DNA from: Warburgia ugandensis
Taxonomy: Eukaryota > Streptophyta > Magnoliopsida > Canellales > Canellaceae
Length of the DNA stretch: 64,000 nt
NCBI GenBank assembly: GCA_035236585.1
Contig: CP141134.1
Coordinates: 22,312,414-22,376,413 of the forward strand
Direction of reading: 5' to 3'
A program made the translations under genes and the position numbers. Of this stretch, positions 49,285 through 61,259 are shown one piece after another (within the stretch, counting starts at the first letter, position 1; each line of letters opens with the position of its first letter). The notes under the pieces were generated by a model. It ran no database searches and was not told the origin of the DNA. It saw only the letters and a program-made list of their open reading frames with translations.

Positions 49285-50273
49285 ATAAGTGTATTGTTGG
49301 TCAATTGTAGTGTCGCAAGGTTGAATCCACAGGGAGGATATAGTGTGAATTTTTTTAAGCACCAAATTATTCTATTGGAATGATTCTAACTATGTATGGA
49401 ATACACAAACTAATAAGAGTTGAGATGATGACAATTAGATTGACATTGAATTGGAATGCATTAAAGAAAACTAACTTCAAGTTAGTTGTTAGGATTGAAG
49501 GTCACTTAAACTAGACTAAAGACCACCTCAAGCGTAGGCTAAAGAAACTTAACCTAACATGCTTGCTAGACTAATTAATGAAATTAACATGTTAACTATA
49601 TAGAAAGGTTTTTAATAGAACACTGAAAAACAATTTCATGAAGCTTGAACTTAATATTACAATGACATAAGATAAAGTTAAAGAACACCTTTCTAACTAT
49701 ACATAGCTTGGTGAAACCATCCTAGAATAGCTAGAGAGGTTACTAAAAAATCTAATCCTAGAATTTAAAAGAGACCAAAACTAGATCTATGATAACACAA
49801 AACATGGAAATGAAAGCTAAAACATGAATTTAAAAAACCCATAGACTTCTTGGAAGACTATCTAAGCTTTAACAAAAACCAGTAGCACTTCAACTTAAAC
49901 ACATTCAAGATAAGAACTATTTAATCTCTTCTTCTTCCTTGATTCATTACAAAGCTAAATTTAGAGCAATCTTCCTAATGGATGTTTAGCATTGTAGTGG
50001 CATGTCTAAACATTTAAACATCTCAAAGTCTAGCAATATTATCTTCAAGGAGAGCATCCAAAAGGATTGTACAGTACTAGCATCAAAGTAGTGCACACCA
50101 CCCCACCCCGTTCCTATTGATTCACTTCTGTAAGTCACAAACCAACCACACAAAAGTAGAATATATGGATCAAAACCATAGGACAAGCTGAAATGCACAA
50201 AGGAACAATAAGTGAAATCAAACAAGTAACTCACTCTCCTAGTGGGTATTCCTAAAGCTGCTCAAGCTAGTAG
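49285..50273 (-). repeat. LTR-like part of Athila element 3
   Basis: The block at 49290-49360 (TAAGTGTATTGTTGGTCAATT, GGTTGAATCCACAGGGAGGA) corresponds in order and orientation to the U5 end at 29855-29935. The rest, to 50273, is purine-rich like the other Athila LTRs but not clearly alignable by eye, so the subfamily differs. The right end is interrupted by the solo LTR at 50279. Confidence 0.45.
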
Positions 50274-50705
50274 ATGCATGTAATGACTCCAATTTTGTAA
50301 TATTAAAATCCCAAGTTAGCAATGAAAAGTTCAGTTTTTGAAGACAAGGGCATTTTGGTCATTTCACTATTCACCTTGACTGAACCAAGAAAATTGGTCC
50401 TAAAAATGATACCATTAGGTGCGTATCAAAAAAAGGAATCCAACAAGACCAAAATCACCCAAAACAGAGTTAAAATGAGCAAGTTATGGCCCTTTGAAGT
50501 TCAGGGGCAAAAATGTAATTTTATTAAAAAAAGGATTTAGCCTGCAAAACACAGGGGCCTGTTTTGATACGGGCACCCTTCATCTTCAACCCCCTAGAGG
50601 GTTCTAGAATGGCAGTGATTGGAGGAGAAATCACCGCCATTCTGGAGGTTTCTCCATCGCCATTCAAGGGCGGTGAGAGCCCCCTCCAGAACCCTCTTAT
50701 AGCTC

Positions 50706-50713
50706 TATAAATA
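50706..50713 (+). promoter_or_regulatory. TATA box of LTR copy B
   Basis: TATAAATA inside CTCTATAAATAGAGCTC, a self-complementary context conserved in copies A (19791 region) and C (60791-60798, minus strand). It marks the likely U3/R boundary of the family. Confidence 0.7.
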
Positions 50714-52074
50714 GAGCTCTTGGGAGCCTCTAATGGCAGCCCAAAAGCTTGAAGAAAACCCGTTAAGGAGAAGCAACCTAAAAGGGAAAATGAGGAGAAA
50801 AACCCAGCAACGAGCCAGGTATGCCCAAGATCCCTCAAAACTCATCTTCACAGTAGTTCTAAGATCAATTTCCCTAGGTTTTTCCATGAAAAATTATACA
50901 AAATGGAGCCCTGGGGAGTCACCAAGGACCTAGGGACATTCCCTGGGCTGCACTGGTTCGACAGGGTCGAACCAGGGTGTCCTGAGGATGCCCCGGTCCC
51001 CCAACGAATGAAAATGTTCTAGTCGGAGCGTAATGCGTTGACCGCGTTTGGAAAAAACCAAATGGGTGCGTCCGTGGACGCGCTCACAAAAGGAAGAGAC
51101 GGCAGGAAAATCCAGTGCTTCTGCAGACGCGCCCACTGAGGTGCATGCCATAGACATGCACCGCCCTAGCAGTTGGGATTTTTCACTCCTTCAGAAAAGG
51201 TGGGCGCAGGCTGCTAATGTGCAGCGCCGTAGCATTCCGTCTTTTCACTCTTGAGACCCTTATGTACTTGTGACACTAAAACGCTTATAACTTGAGATCT
51301 AGAGCTCCGATTGAGGTCCCACAAAAGGCGTTGTGTCCATGTCGATGATGTAGACACACCAAAATATAAAATCCCTAATCAAGGCCCAATCAAAGGTGCG
51401 CATGAACTTTAGAATAGGATGGTGGCGCATGGCCATTAGACCTTTGGAAAACTAAGGATACCAAGGCCCAATTAGGACCTTAGGACACCCATAGGGATGG
51501 ACCCCTAATGCCTAAGTAATAAGACCAACCACTCTAAAACCTATAAAAGATAGGCCAAACTAACCTTGATTCCTCAAACCATGTTCAGGAGCATACGAGG
51601 ACAAGGGGTTAGCGCGACCTAGCCAGGTAGGTGCTCTATCGCTACTAGATTCTTTTAAAAGAACTAGGATTGTTTTGCAAATACATGATTTATGTATATG
51701 ACTTGTTTAGCATGCATGTGACAAATTCTTTATGCATAGACATGTTTTGTATATACATTATGCATAGATATGTTTTGCAAACTATTGCATACATTGCATG
51801 ATTTATGAGCATTAAGTTCTTGCAAAGATTGCATGTCCTTGAGGGTTGCCAAAAGACGCTGGAGTGCCGAGGGCCAGGCAGTTGTGAGGGACCCAAAGAG
51901 GACAGGTTTTGAAAAGAGGTTTTTGACTTATTTGATCGTACATGATTTGGGCTAGTAAGCTCGTGGGTGCTATGCCGAGGGGTTTGGGTTGGCCACCCAG
52001 CCTCTACCACTATTAGGTGGATGGGTACCACGCCTAAAAAGGGCATGTCCCTGCTTCGACTGCATGTGGTACAG

Positions 52075-55042
52075 TGTAATAACCCTAAATATTAATAGTT
52101 TTAAAATAATAAGAGGGGTAAAATTGTAAATATGCATGGGCCTACAGGGCTTGGGACCCACAATGAGGCTATAAAAGCCAGCCCTGTCTCCTGTGCGGCC
52201 AAACCATTCACTTTTGTGTTCGGTTTGGCAACACAGGGCACGACACGGAACTCCCTGAGTAGGCTCACACAGTGGCGATCTGACCACGATAGGCCACCCT
52301 CCACATTTCCCTGTGTTTTCCTATTGTTTCTGCTGTTTTTAACGCCGAAAAACTGTGTGGATTGCCGTTTTCCGGTGAACAAGTAGGCAATACTGTTTTT
52401 GTTAAAGTAAACTAATGAAACGGCATCAGATTGTGATCTAAACCATCCATCATAGGCATTATAACATGAAGAACAATCCCATGAATTTTCATGGTGATCG
52501 GACGGCTAGATATGTCGGAAAACTAATAAAATAGTATAGGGAAAAATTTTAGGGACGTGACAAAAATCGTATAAAAACACTAGATAATGGCATAGATGTT
52601 GAAAAGGAGCTCATATATGGAATCTACGCGAAAAACTGAACGGAACGGTACAAAAATTGCACCATTTGGACACCTGTGCGTGGTTGGCGGCGACCGGAGT
52701 CCGGTCGTCTTCTCCGGCGACGGCGAACCACCGCGACACATGTCACCCCCTAACGCGCGCCACATAGGCGCCACACACACAAATGGCACGCGCACGACAC
52801 GCGACACCACGCACGCAGCACCTGCACGGCACGCGCCCACATAGGTGACACGTGGTGCCATGCACCACGTGCCACGCGGAATGCAGCGCACTAAAGCACT
52901 GACAAAATGTGCATGGAAATCGAGCACGAGTGCATACGCACCAGCCCACATGCGCACACACGAAAACGGTGCATGTGCGTGCGTGCCTGACAAAACGACG
53001 CCTAGCGCGTCTGTCCACGCGCTCGCACGGAGATGCAGCGCAGACGCGTTCAGCGCGTTTGTGCACGTGCCCCCCAGAAAAAATGATGCCTAGCGCATCT
53101 GTGCAAGCGCTCGCATGAAGACAGGTGTCTACCTATCTAGCGCGTCTGTGGATGCGCCTGCACGCGCAAACACGTGCGACGCACGGGTTTTTGTGATTTT
53201 TCAGGTCCTTTGACCCGTTCATTCATAAAAACTTGATTTTTAGGAGCTACAGAGGTCCAAATCACGATCCGGAAGAGGCGTTGCGACCGTATCGACGGCG
53301 CGGACCTAGATGTGACTTGAAAAGTTAGATATAAATTCTGTTTTTAGATTTAAACCATAGAATGTTGTTAGATAGTCTCAATCAGGCTGATCAATGAATG
53401 ATCAGACCTTAGAGGTTGATAGTATACATCAAATGTGAGATAATCTAGGAGATTAGAGGGTTAAACAGTATTGAATTACTAAATGATGGAAGATTTATGA
53501 TGTAACAGGTATGTCAGAGCGCCACGTGATATTTCCACGCTCTTGATTTGAGCATTTCATTTTCTGAGGTAGGTGATTATATTCAATTATTTCATGATTT
53601 CAATAACCATGAATGGATTTTAGTGCTTTGAGACATGTGTTTTACATCTTCTCATGTACATAACTAGATCCCTATTTTCGTGTTATAGCATGACTTTTCT
53701 ATTTGATAATGACAATGTTTGTCGGGCTTTAATTGTGTTATTGAGATTATTTATAACGTATTTACAAGGTTTGTAAGATTTATACCTTGTCGATGATTTA
53801 TGACGGGTGCTTTCACCCAGTGGGTACTATGCTAGGAGGGTTGTAGGGTTGGCCACCCGCCCTCTGATTTTGTGATGAGGATGATGATAGACACTGCCTT
53901 AGAGTGATACAGGGCCAGGTACGTAGGGGTGGTATCATGGGTAGTCCCCCCTACGGGTCCGTTCCTTCCCATGGGGATGGAGAAAGTCTCTCGTTTGGTG
54001 TCGGCCAGGAGCGGCGGTGGTTTAGACCCTGATGGGGTTGCCACTGCAGCATAGTAACCCATATAGTTGTGCATGTTTATATGATGTTGTATGTATGGTG
54101 AACCGGGGCAAGTCGGGCCTAGGCCATGAGAGACTCTGGGGGCTGATGTTGACTGCACGGGAGGTACCAACGTTAGTATGGATATACATCACCAGTGATT
54201 GAGTATATTGGAGAAATTTTGATATAGTTTTGATACAATGTTTTGGTATCAATGATTGCATGCATATCTTTCCATGGGTATATATACTAGTATAGCTTTG
54301 ATGTACTTGCCTTGTATTTTGATCATGCCTTGCATGCTATATTGATTTACCTCGGCATCTTATTTGTGAAAGTTGTGATTGGAAGCATTTCAGTTATTTG
54401 ACATGTTTTGGGTATGCTTCCCTTATGAGAATTCTATTGTAAACTTTGTTAAACTTTATTTGAGTGTAATGACCTACACAAGCATAGCTTGCTGAGGCAT
54501 TGCCTTGTTTTGCAATGCCTCAGATTTGGAATGCGATAACATCAAGGGAAAGCAGGTAGAGTAGCGGGGATCTGGAAGGAGACTTAAAGACATTCCATTT
54601 TATTTTCTCCTTCAGACATATATTAGAGTATGTCACTTGGATTAGACTTTTGAGACTTTCTTAGATGTGGATACATATTATAGATTGAACTCATATTATG
54701 TTATGGAGGATTGTTAAAGTTTAGATGGAAATATTATGGTGATTATGGATGGAACCTGGTGACGTTTGAATTGATTTATTATCATCTTTAATTAGCCAGT
54801 GTATTTATCGTGGTTTTTAATCGAGCATGCTCAGAGTATCAAGGTTTTAATGTTGTTTATGATTACAGTTTTGAATGAAGTTGACCCCCAAAGTTTACGC
54901 TTTCGAGAAATTCTTTTAAAGCTGCGTTAAAAGCTCTATAATATGAAATTTTAATTTTTAGGGATCCCGTCTATTTTCTTAAAACGTATTGTTATTTTTA
55001 TTTTAATGAGGAATTTTTTTTGTTAAAACCCGGGGTGTCACA
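52075..55042 (+). mobile_element. Solo LTR nested in solo LTR, TSD TACAG
   Basis: A 2968-bp block beginning TGTAATAACCCT and ending CCGGGGTGTCACA. TACAG flanks it exactly (52070-52074 and 55043-55047). The host LTR sequence, TGCATGTGGTACAG followed by GGGGCTA, is restored if the block and one TACAG are removed. A TATAAAAG box lies at 52170-52177 and a strongly CpG-rich segment at about 52640-53200. The plus orientation is inferred from the TATA box and the TGTAATAACC start. The ending is like that of family 1 and the layout like that of the Tekay LTR, so it probably comes from another chromovirus family. Its ORFs (such as 52580-53118 on both strands) reflect GC-rich composition and carry no domain. 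Confidence 0.9.
52640..53200. repeat. CpG-rich segment with repeated GCGTCTGTG-type modules
   Basis: Near-palindromic modules recur: AGCGCGTCTGTCCACGCGCT near 53008, AGCGCATCTGTGCAAGCGCT near 53090 and AGCGCGTCTGTGGATGCGCC near 53139. The region is dense in CG dinucleotides, unlike the AT-rich DNA around it. Related modules occur in copy B (near 51065) and copy C (near 60455). Confidence 0.75.
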
Positions 55043-55878
55043 TACAGGGGGCTATCACTGATGTCACGGCACTGGGTCGAAGTGTCATATGCCCCATGGA
55101 GGTATATGATCCTGTGTCCCTAGGTACTTGGGGACCACACGGCGGTGAGGTCGTGGGCATAGTGGGACCTTATGGTTTCGTGGATTTATGTGCATTGCAT
55201 ATGGCATGATATAAGGTTGGTCGACCATACCATGATAGATATCCATGAGTTGGATTCAATAAAGCATCTTATGCATATCATAATGTTATGATATATATGT
55301 ATATGATACTTTCGATTTTGGATTATGTGATCCTTTAAGTTGTTAGTATTTCAGTTTGACAATGGATTTTTTATCTCGATATTGAACTTGAGTATTCAGA
55401 CATGCACATGTTTTGGAAAGAGCATATGATTTTAAAACATCTCATGCATTATAAAACTAGTAATGATAGACTCCTACTGAGTATAGTATATACTCACCCT
55501 ATCCTTAACATTTTTCAGGATAATTCCATCCACGAGTAGAGGACATCTATGTTAGTGCTCCGAGCAAGTGAATCAAAAAGGAAACAATTATACATGTAAG
55601 TAAATTCTCAACCCTTTGGACATGTATTTGTATTTAATTACAGTTGGGCTGTGTGCTGTGACTGGATAGACCTGGGGAAAAACGTTTATGATTTCTGAAG
55701 TTTTTCAAAAACTACCTTGGATGTTGTGAAAGCAAAATGACACTCGGGGTTTTCAAATTGGATTTCAAATAAAAGATCTTTCTGTTGCACTGCATTGTTT
55801 TTCAAATAGGGATCCCGCCTTAAGAATTTAGATTTTTCATTTAAAAATGCATGAGAAAACCCGGGTTGTCACAATGCA

Positions 55879-58406
55879 TGTGATGAAGGAAAAGGAAAAC
55901 ATTGAAATGCAACTCTTGTATGTCCCATGCTACCTCCTTCTGAAAGTAGCTACAATCATAGCATTGAAAAACATATTAGGCCAACATACAGTTGACTTTG
56001 TCTTCTATGAGGTACTCAAACTAGCAGGTGGAGAGGGAGAAATAACAAAGCATTAAATGTAGGTGTGTTGTCTCTTTTGAGCAGCTGATGTTAGCAGCTG
56101 CCACACATATGAAAGAAACACATTAATTTGTTCTGCTACCTGACCCTCGATGGTTCAACATGAGTCTTCTACAAGCATCTCAAACAAGTAGCTGGAAATA
56201 ATAGAAGAAAAACATGTTAAATCAACTTTCTACAGACCCTTAAGCACAACTAGTTGCATACTCTACTTTGAGAATAGTAAGTAGATAGCATCCCAACATG
56301 TGTGTGATGCTTCTTGCTATCAAGATAAGCAAATCTATTGATCAAGACCTGCCAGTTGCAAAAAACAAAGAAGTCAATAGTCCTAATGGGAGACATCTTT
56401 AGCCAATTAACACCACCGACTTCCTTACTCAACTGATTATTATGAAAACCATTCAACCTTACACAAGTTGTAAATGAGACAAAATAAAATTCTATTCTAG
56501 AAACACCACAACCAAACACCAATTAGCAAAGCGAACATGGCTCTTTGACTGATTCAAAAGACCCTATATCCAAAACAATGAATAGCAATAAAGCCAAAGA
56601 AGCAAATTGATAGAAACAAAGAACATAACTTGTGGATGCCTATAGTCTCTTGCTTAACAACACCATACACCTAAGAAATCTTAACACCCATATACTTGAA
56701 ACTGTAAAAGAAGCAACTATAGAAATAGAGGAAACAATGACATCAAATCATGGAGTCATAGATAAGCCAATGAGTGTAACAGTAACCTAGTAGTTTAGCA
56801 AAAACAGAACAACGAGAAGGGAAACCAAATCATAAATAAGATCCTTGAGAAATCTGTTACATCACTTGAACATCTAGACAATAGCAGATCGCCAATAAGA
56901 TATGCTTGCAACTCCTATTCTAGCAACCTTGCTAACTACAACCAAGGTCAATTTACATGACCTATAAACCAATTCAAATGATCACATGCTTCCAGCTTGA
57001 CATTCTCTCCTCTTTAATCAATGATGAAATGTAGATCATGAGCTGAATTAGATCTAAGATGCCTCTTGATGTGAAGATGCATGATTTGGATGTAAAGGAA
57101 ACTTAAAGATGTTCTTAATGATTTGAAGATATAGATAGATTTTCTCCTATTTTCCTTTTCTTTAAGAAGTGCAAAACTCTACCCAAGGGGACCTGCCTCC
57201 TTCCTCCTTTTGACAGTGAGGAAAATATGGAAGACAAAGCACTAAAATTCTATTCTTAACTTATGTATCTAGGGAACACCTTTCATCCAACCATACATTT
57301 CCAACTACACATTTTTTAGTTGATTTCCACTTAAGGAAACCATCATATGAGACTTCTTAGCACCATGTGATGTCCCATGCAACTTCCTTTCATCCAATCA
57401 TGTCATGCAACCCCAACCTTGTGGGACCTTAATGTGTGTAAGCATGGACCCAAATATGATCTTCCATTGCATGCAACAAATGTAAGTAATTTGGGTTTGC
57501 ATGATCATGGAATACTCCTTTGTATTTGAGCAATGTTAAAAATTGAGCTTCTACATCTTCAAATGATCTTATTCATCAAATTTTCATCATAGGTTAATCT
57601 GAGCCATCCATTTACATTTAAGATTGATTTGCGATATAAAATATGTATTGTCTTGATCTCACCTCTTGGATCTCTAGAATACAACCTGAAAAAACATATG
57701 AAAATCCTAAATAGTATTATTTTACAAATGGTTTGACACATACTTAGCTTTGAATGATGAATACACAAAATAATGGTTAGATGACTATTAATCAGTTTAG
57801 TGCAAATCCATCATATAACATAAAAATGATTCATCTAATGCATTACAATAATACAAAATTTAGGGTTTTTGGATGCAATATTTCTCACTCAATAGGACAC
57901 TAGGAAGAACCCTAATAAGTTCAATGGATTAGACATCTAATAGCCTTAGTAGCATGCTTCCTTTGGGGCACACTTAAGAGCATGTTTGCATTATTCATAT
58001 TATGATTCTTGCTTACTATTATAGCATGGTATTCTCACTCATTTTGGACTTGATTTTCACCCATCATGATTAATGTGTTTCATGCTTGATTCTCATGCCT
58101 AAATGATATGTTCACAGAGGGTGAAACTTTTTTGGGGAAAAAGGGTGAAGAGCATGGTAACATGAGGGTCCATTTGCAAAGGGACAAATTGTGCCATCTC
58201 TAATGGGGCTTTTCCATGATAGAAATTTTACTAATTTTTGAAGATCATGATATATATATATATATGTTAAGGATGGTTTTATCATTAATATATCTCCTAC
58301 AATGATTCCATGATTGATCAATGTTTTGTTATGAAATCTTGAAGTATTTTGAGCTAACAAAATGATGCCCTTTTAATTATGGAAATGATGCCATGTTACT
58401 AGATTT
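55879..58406. other. Unassigned stretch, possibly the far part of the Athila element 3 LTR
   Basis: The stretch continues the DNA that was split by solo LTR copy B. Weak resemblances to the outer Athila LTR occur around 57590-57740 (CATCATAGGTTAATCTGAGCC, GATCTCACCTCTTGGATCTC). ORFs at 55874-56056 (plus) and 56250-56522 (minus) have no domain that I recognise. A (TA)n run is at 58249-58265. I cannot place an LTR terminus here. Confidence 0.35.
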
Positions 58407-61226
58407 TGTGACGACCCAGGTTTTCACATGCATTTTTAAATGCAAAACTAATGCCTAAGGTGGGATCCCTATTTGAAAAACAATGCAATGTAGAGGAAAA
58501 TCTTTTTGTTTTAAACTCATTTTGAAAACCCCGAGTGTCAAAACACATTTTCAAATCATATAGCTATGGCATAGTTTTAAATCAACTCTATTCCCAAGAA
58601 AGTGTTAGTCACAGCCCCAGCTACAGAGAGTAACTACAATCAAGTAACATTCACTAAAAGATAGGGTAGGGGTTTACTTACTTGTATTTAATTTGGATGT
58701 TCTCTATGTCACGGGTGTATCCTGTCCTTAAGTGTTTACTTGTATTTGAAAAATGTTAAGGATTGGGTGAGTATACACTATACTCAGTAGGAGTCCATCA
58801 CTACTAGTTTTATAATGCATGCTAGGTTTTAAACCATATGTTCTTTACACCATGTGCATGTTTGAACACTCATGTTCAATATTGATATTAAAAATCATTG
58901 TCAAAATAGAATACTGACGACTTAAAGAATAGCAGAATCCAAGTCGAAAGTAACATAGATATTATGAAAATATACTATGATATGCATAAGATGCTCATAT
59001 GAATCCAACTCATGGATCTATGGTCGACCATACTCATGTCATGCCATATGCAATGCAAGTAAATCCTAAAAAACATAGGGCACACTATGCCCATGACCTC
59101 ATCGCCGTGTGGTCCACGGGTACCTAGGGACTCTCGGTCATAGCCTCCATGGGGCATATGACACTTCGATGTGTGCCGTGACACCAGTGGTAGTCCTCGT
59201 TACCACTCAGCAATCGAAGCAAGGACAAGCCTTTTTGGCGTGGTACCCTTTCCACCTATAGTGGTAGAGGCTGGGAGGCCACCCCGAACCTCTCGGCATA
59301 ACGCCCACGAGCTTACTAGCCCAAAATCATCTAAAGAAAAAGCCAAAGCTCAATCATGGAAAATCATGCAATTTATGCAATCGGTTGCAAAACATGTGTG
59401 AAATGCATAAAATTTGCTTATGCTAGTATCGCATTCAAAGTCATAACCCTACCTAGAAGCCTGACAGCCTAAAAGCCTGTCAACTCTCTCTGGCCCACCC
59501 TCATCGGCCAAGGTTACACTTTTCAAAACATGTCTATGCATGTATCATGCAGACAAGAATCCTTTTTCAAAACATGTCTATGCATGTAGCACATGTCTTG
59601 GCAATATATGCGCAATGTATTTTTCATATGCATGCTAAGTTCGTTTATGAAATCAATTCATGCTAAACAGGTCATGTGCATAAGGATGTAACATAAGTTT
59701 ATATGATATATGCATAAAGACAGGAAAACCAACCATTGCTCAAAACATGCATTCTCAAAGCATAATGGGTTCTGTTTTTTTTTTCTTTTTTTCTAAAGTC
59801 TAGTAGCGATAGGACACCTACCTAGTTTGATCACACTAGTCCCCTTGTCCTTGTACGTTCCTGGACATGGTTTAGGGGAAAAAGGTTAGCTTGTCCTATT
59901 TCTATAGGTTTTAAAACATTTTACCTCACTACTTAGGCATTAAGGGTCCATTCCCATGCCTAAGCGCCTCCTAAGGTCCCTAACTGGGCCTTGGTATAGT
60001 CAGGTTTGCAAAGGTTTAGTGGCCCTGCACCACTATCATGGTTTAAGGGTCATGCTAGCCTTAGATAGAGGCTTGATCAGGTATTTTATGGTTTGGGGTG
60101 TGTCCGCGCCATCGATATGGACACAACGCCTCTCGCGACACCTCAATTGGAGTCCTAGAACTCAAGTTATGGGCATTTTAGTGTTAAGAGTACATAGAAG
60201 GCCCAAAACAGCCTTGCGTCACCGCTCCCGGGACGCACTTGCGTCTTGGTGAAGCGACGATTGGCCCGCACGTGCAGTCGCACGCTCCTGGGAGCAATCA
60301 GGCTGTGCATTCTGCTTTCGCAGACCGCACGGCATCACCATAGCAATCCCATACGAAGCGAGCGCCCGGGACGCTAACGCATCCCACATCAGTGATGTGC
60401 GCCCCACAGGGCACGTTTGCTGATGCACCAGGCCTCCGCCCTCTCTCCTCGTTTGTGGGCGCATCCACAGACGCACCTGTTGGTTTGCCTTTAATGCATT
60501 CGACGCGTTTCGTTTCCGTGGTGACCTAGGCGTCCTCGGGATGCCCTGCCAGTATGCCCCAAGTACCTTCCCTGGGTCTGTTGTCACTCCCTAAAGCCCC
60601 GTTTTGCATGGTTTCTCATGCAAAAGCTTAGGGAAATTCATCCTAAGAATGAGGGGGAGATGGGCTTGGAGTTGTTTAAGGCGTACTTGGTTCGTGGCTG
60701 GGTATTTTCCACGTTTTCTCCTCTTGCACATAGCTCCCAAATTGGTTTTTCCCAGGGTTTTGGGCTGCCATTGAAGGTGTCCAAGAGCTCTATTTATAGA
60801 GCTTACAGAGGTTTCTACAGAGGGGTTTCTATTGCCATGGCATTGCAGTGGAGAAACCTCCAGAATGGCGGTAGTTTCAACCCTACACACCGTCATTCTA
60901 GAAACCTCCAGTATGTTTGGGAAGAAAGGGGTGCCCATATCAAAATGGGTCCCTATTTTCTCAGGCCAAATTCGTTTTAACTTTAATTACAATTTTGCCC
61001 TTAAACTTCAAAGGGCCATAACTTGCTCATTTTAACTCCGTTTTGGGTGATTCTGGTCTTGTTGGATTCCTTTTTCTGAGACACTCCTAAGGGTACCATT
61101 CTAAGGACCAAATTTCTAGGGTCTAGTTAGGGTGAACAGTGAAATAACCAAAATACCCTTATCTCAAAAAGTGAACTTTTCATTACCAACTTGGGATTTC
61201 AAGGTTACAAAAATGGAGTCATTACA
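58407..61226 (-). repeat. 3' LTR of the right-edge chromovirus (LTR copy C)
   Basis: On the minus strand it starts TGTAATGACTCC at 61226 and ends ACCTGGGTCGTCACA at 58407; length 2820 bp. The minus-strand TATA box is at 60791-60798. The five bases outside the left end are GATTT; the partner would lie beyond the window. Confidence 0.88.
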
Positions 61227-61259
61227 TTCTTACCCCCTTAGGGGAATTTTGCCCCCAAA

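Larger units (their letters stand above)
44564..50273 (-). mobile_element. Athila-type element 3, minus strand, gag-bearing
   Basis: In minus-strand order, the visible parts are an LTR-like right part (about 49285-50273, possibly continuing after the insertion at 55879), a leader (48000-49285), a gag region (46560-47990), and then the 3' non-coding block shared with elements 1 and 2 (about 46150-44570). I recognise no reverse transcriptase, RNase H or integrase. Gag readings include CVVLPQNSIMIKIEMGVIQL and AKCAQTWVE, with a knuckle-like CGIC, as in Athila relatives. The copy is broken in many places. It sits tail-on against the plus-strand LTR fragment that ends at 44563. Confidence 0.65.
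50279..55873 (+). mobile_element. Solo chromovirus LTR (copy B) with TSD ATGCA, itself interrupted
   Basis: It starts TGTAATGACTCC and ends GGGTTGTCACA. ATGCA stands on both sides (50274-50278 and 55874-55878), so this is a single LTR left by recombination. Without the nested 2968-bp insertion and its duplicated five bases, it is about 2.6 kb. A TATAAATA box is at 50706-50713. The start (50279-50800) and the end (55040-55873) match LTR copies A and C, so it belongs to the same Tekay/Del family as the elements at 17311 and 58407. A CpG-rich segment lies at about 50930-51250. Confidence 0.92.

Noticed and set aside
52580-53118. Long overlapping ORFs on both strands, up to 137 codons
   Set aside because: They arise from CpG-rich, stop-poor repeats inside a solo LTR. 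They overlap in opposite strands, are rich in Arg, His, Cys and Ala, and show no domain.
60219-60587. 122-codon minus-strand ORF
   Set aside because: It lies in the CpG-rich part of LTR copy C and has no domain; composition explains it.
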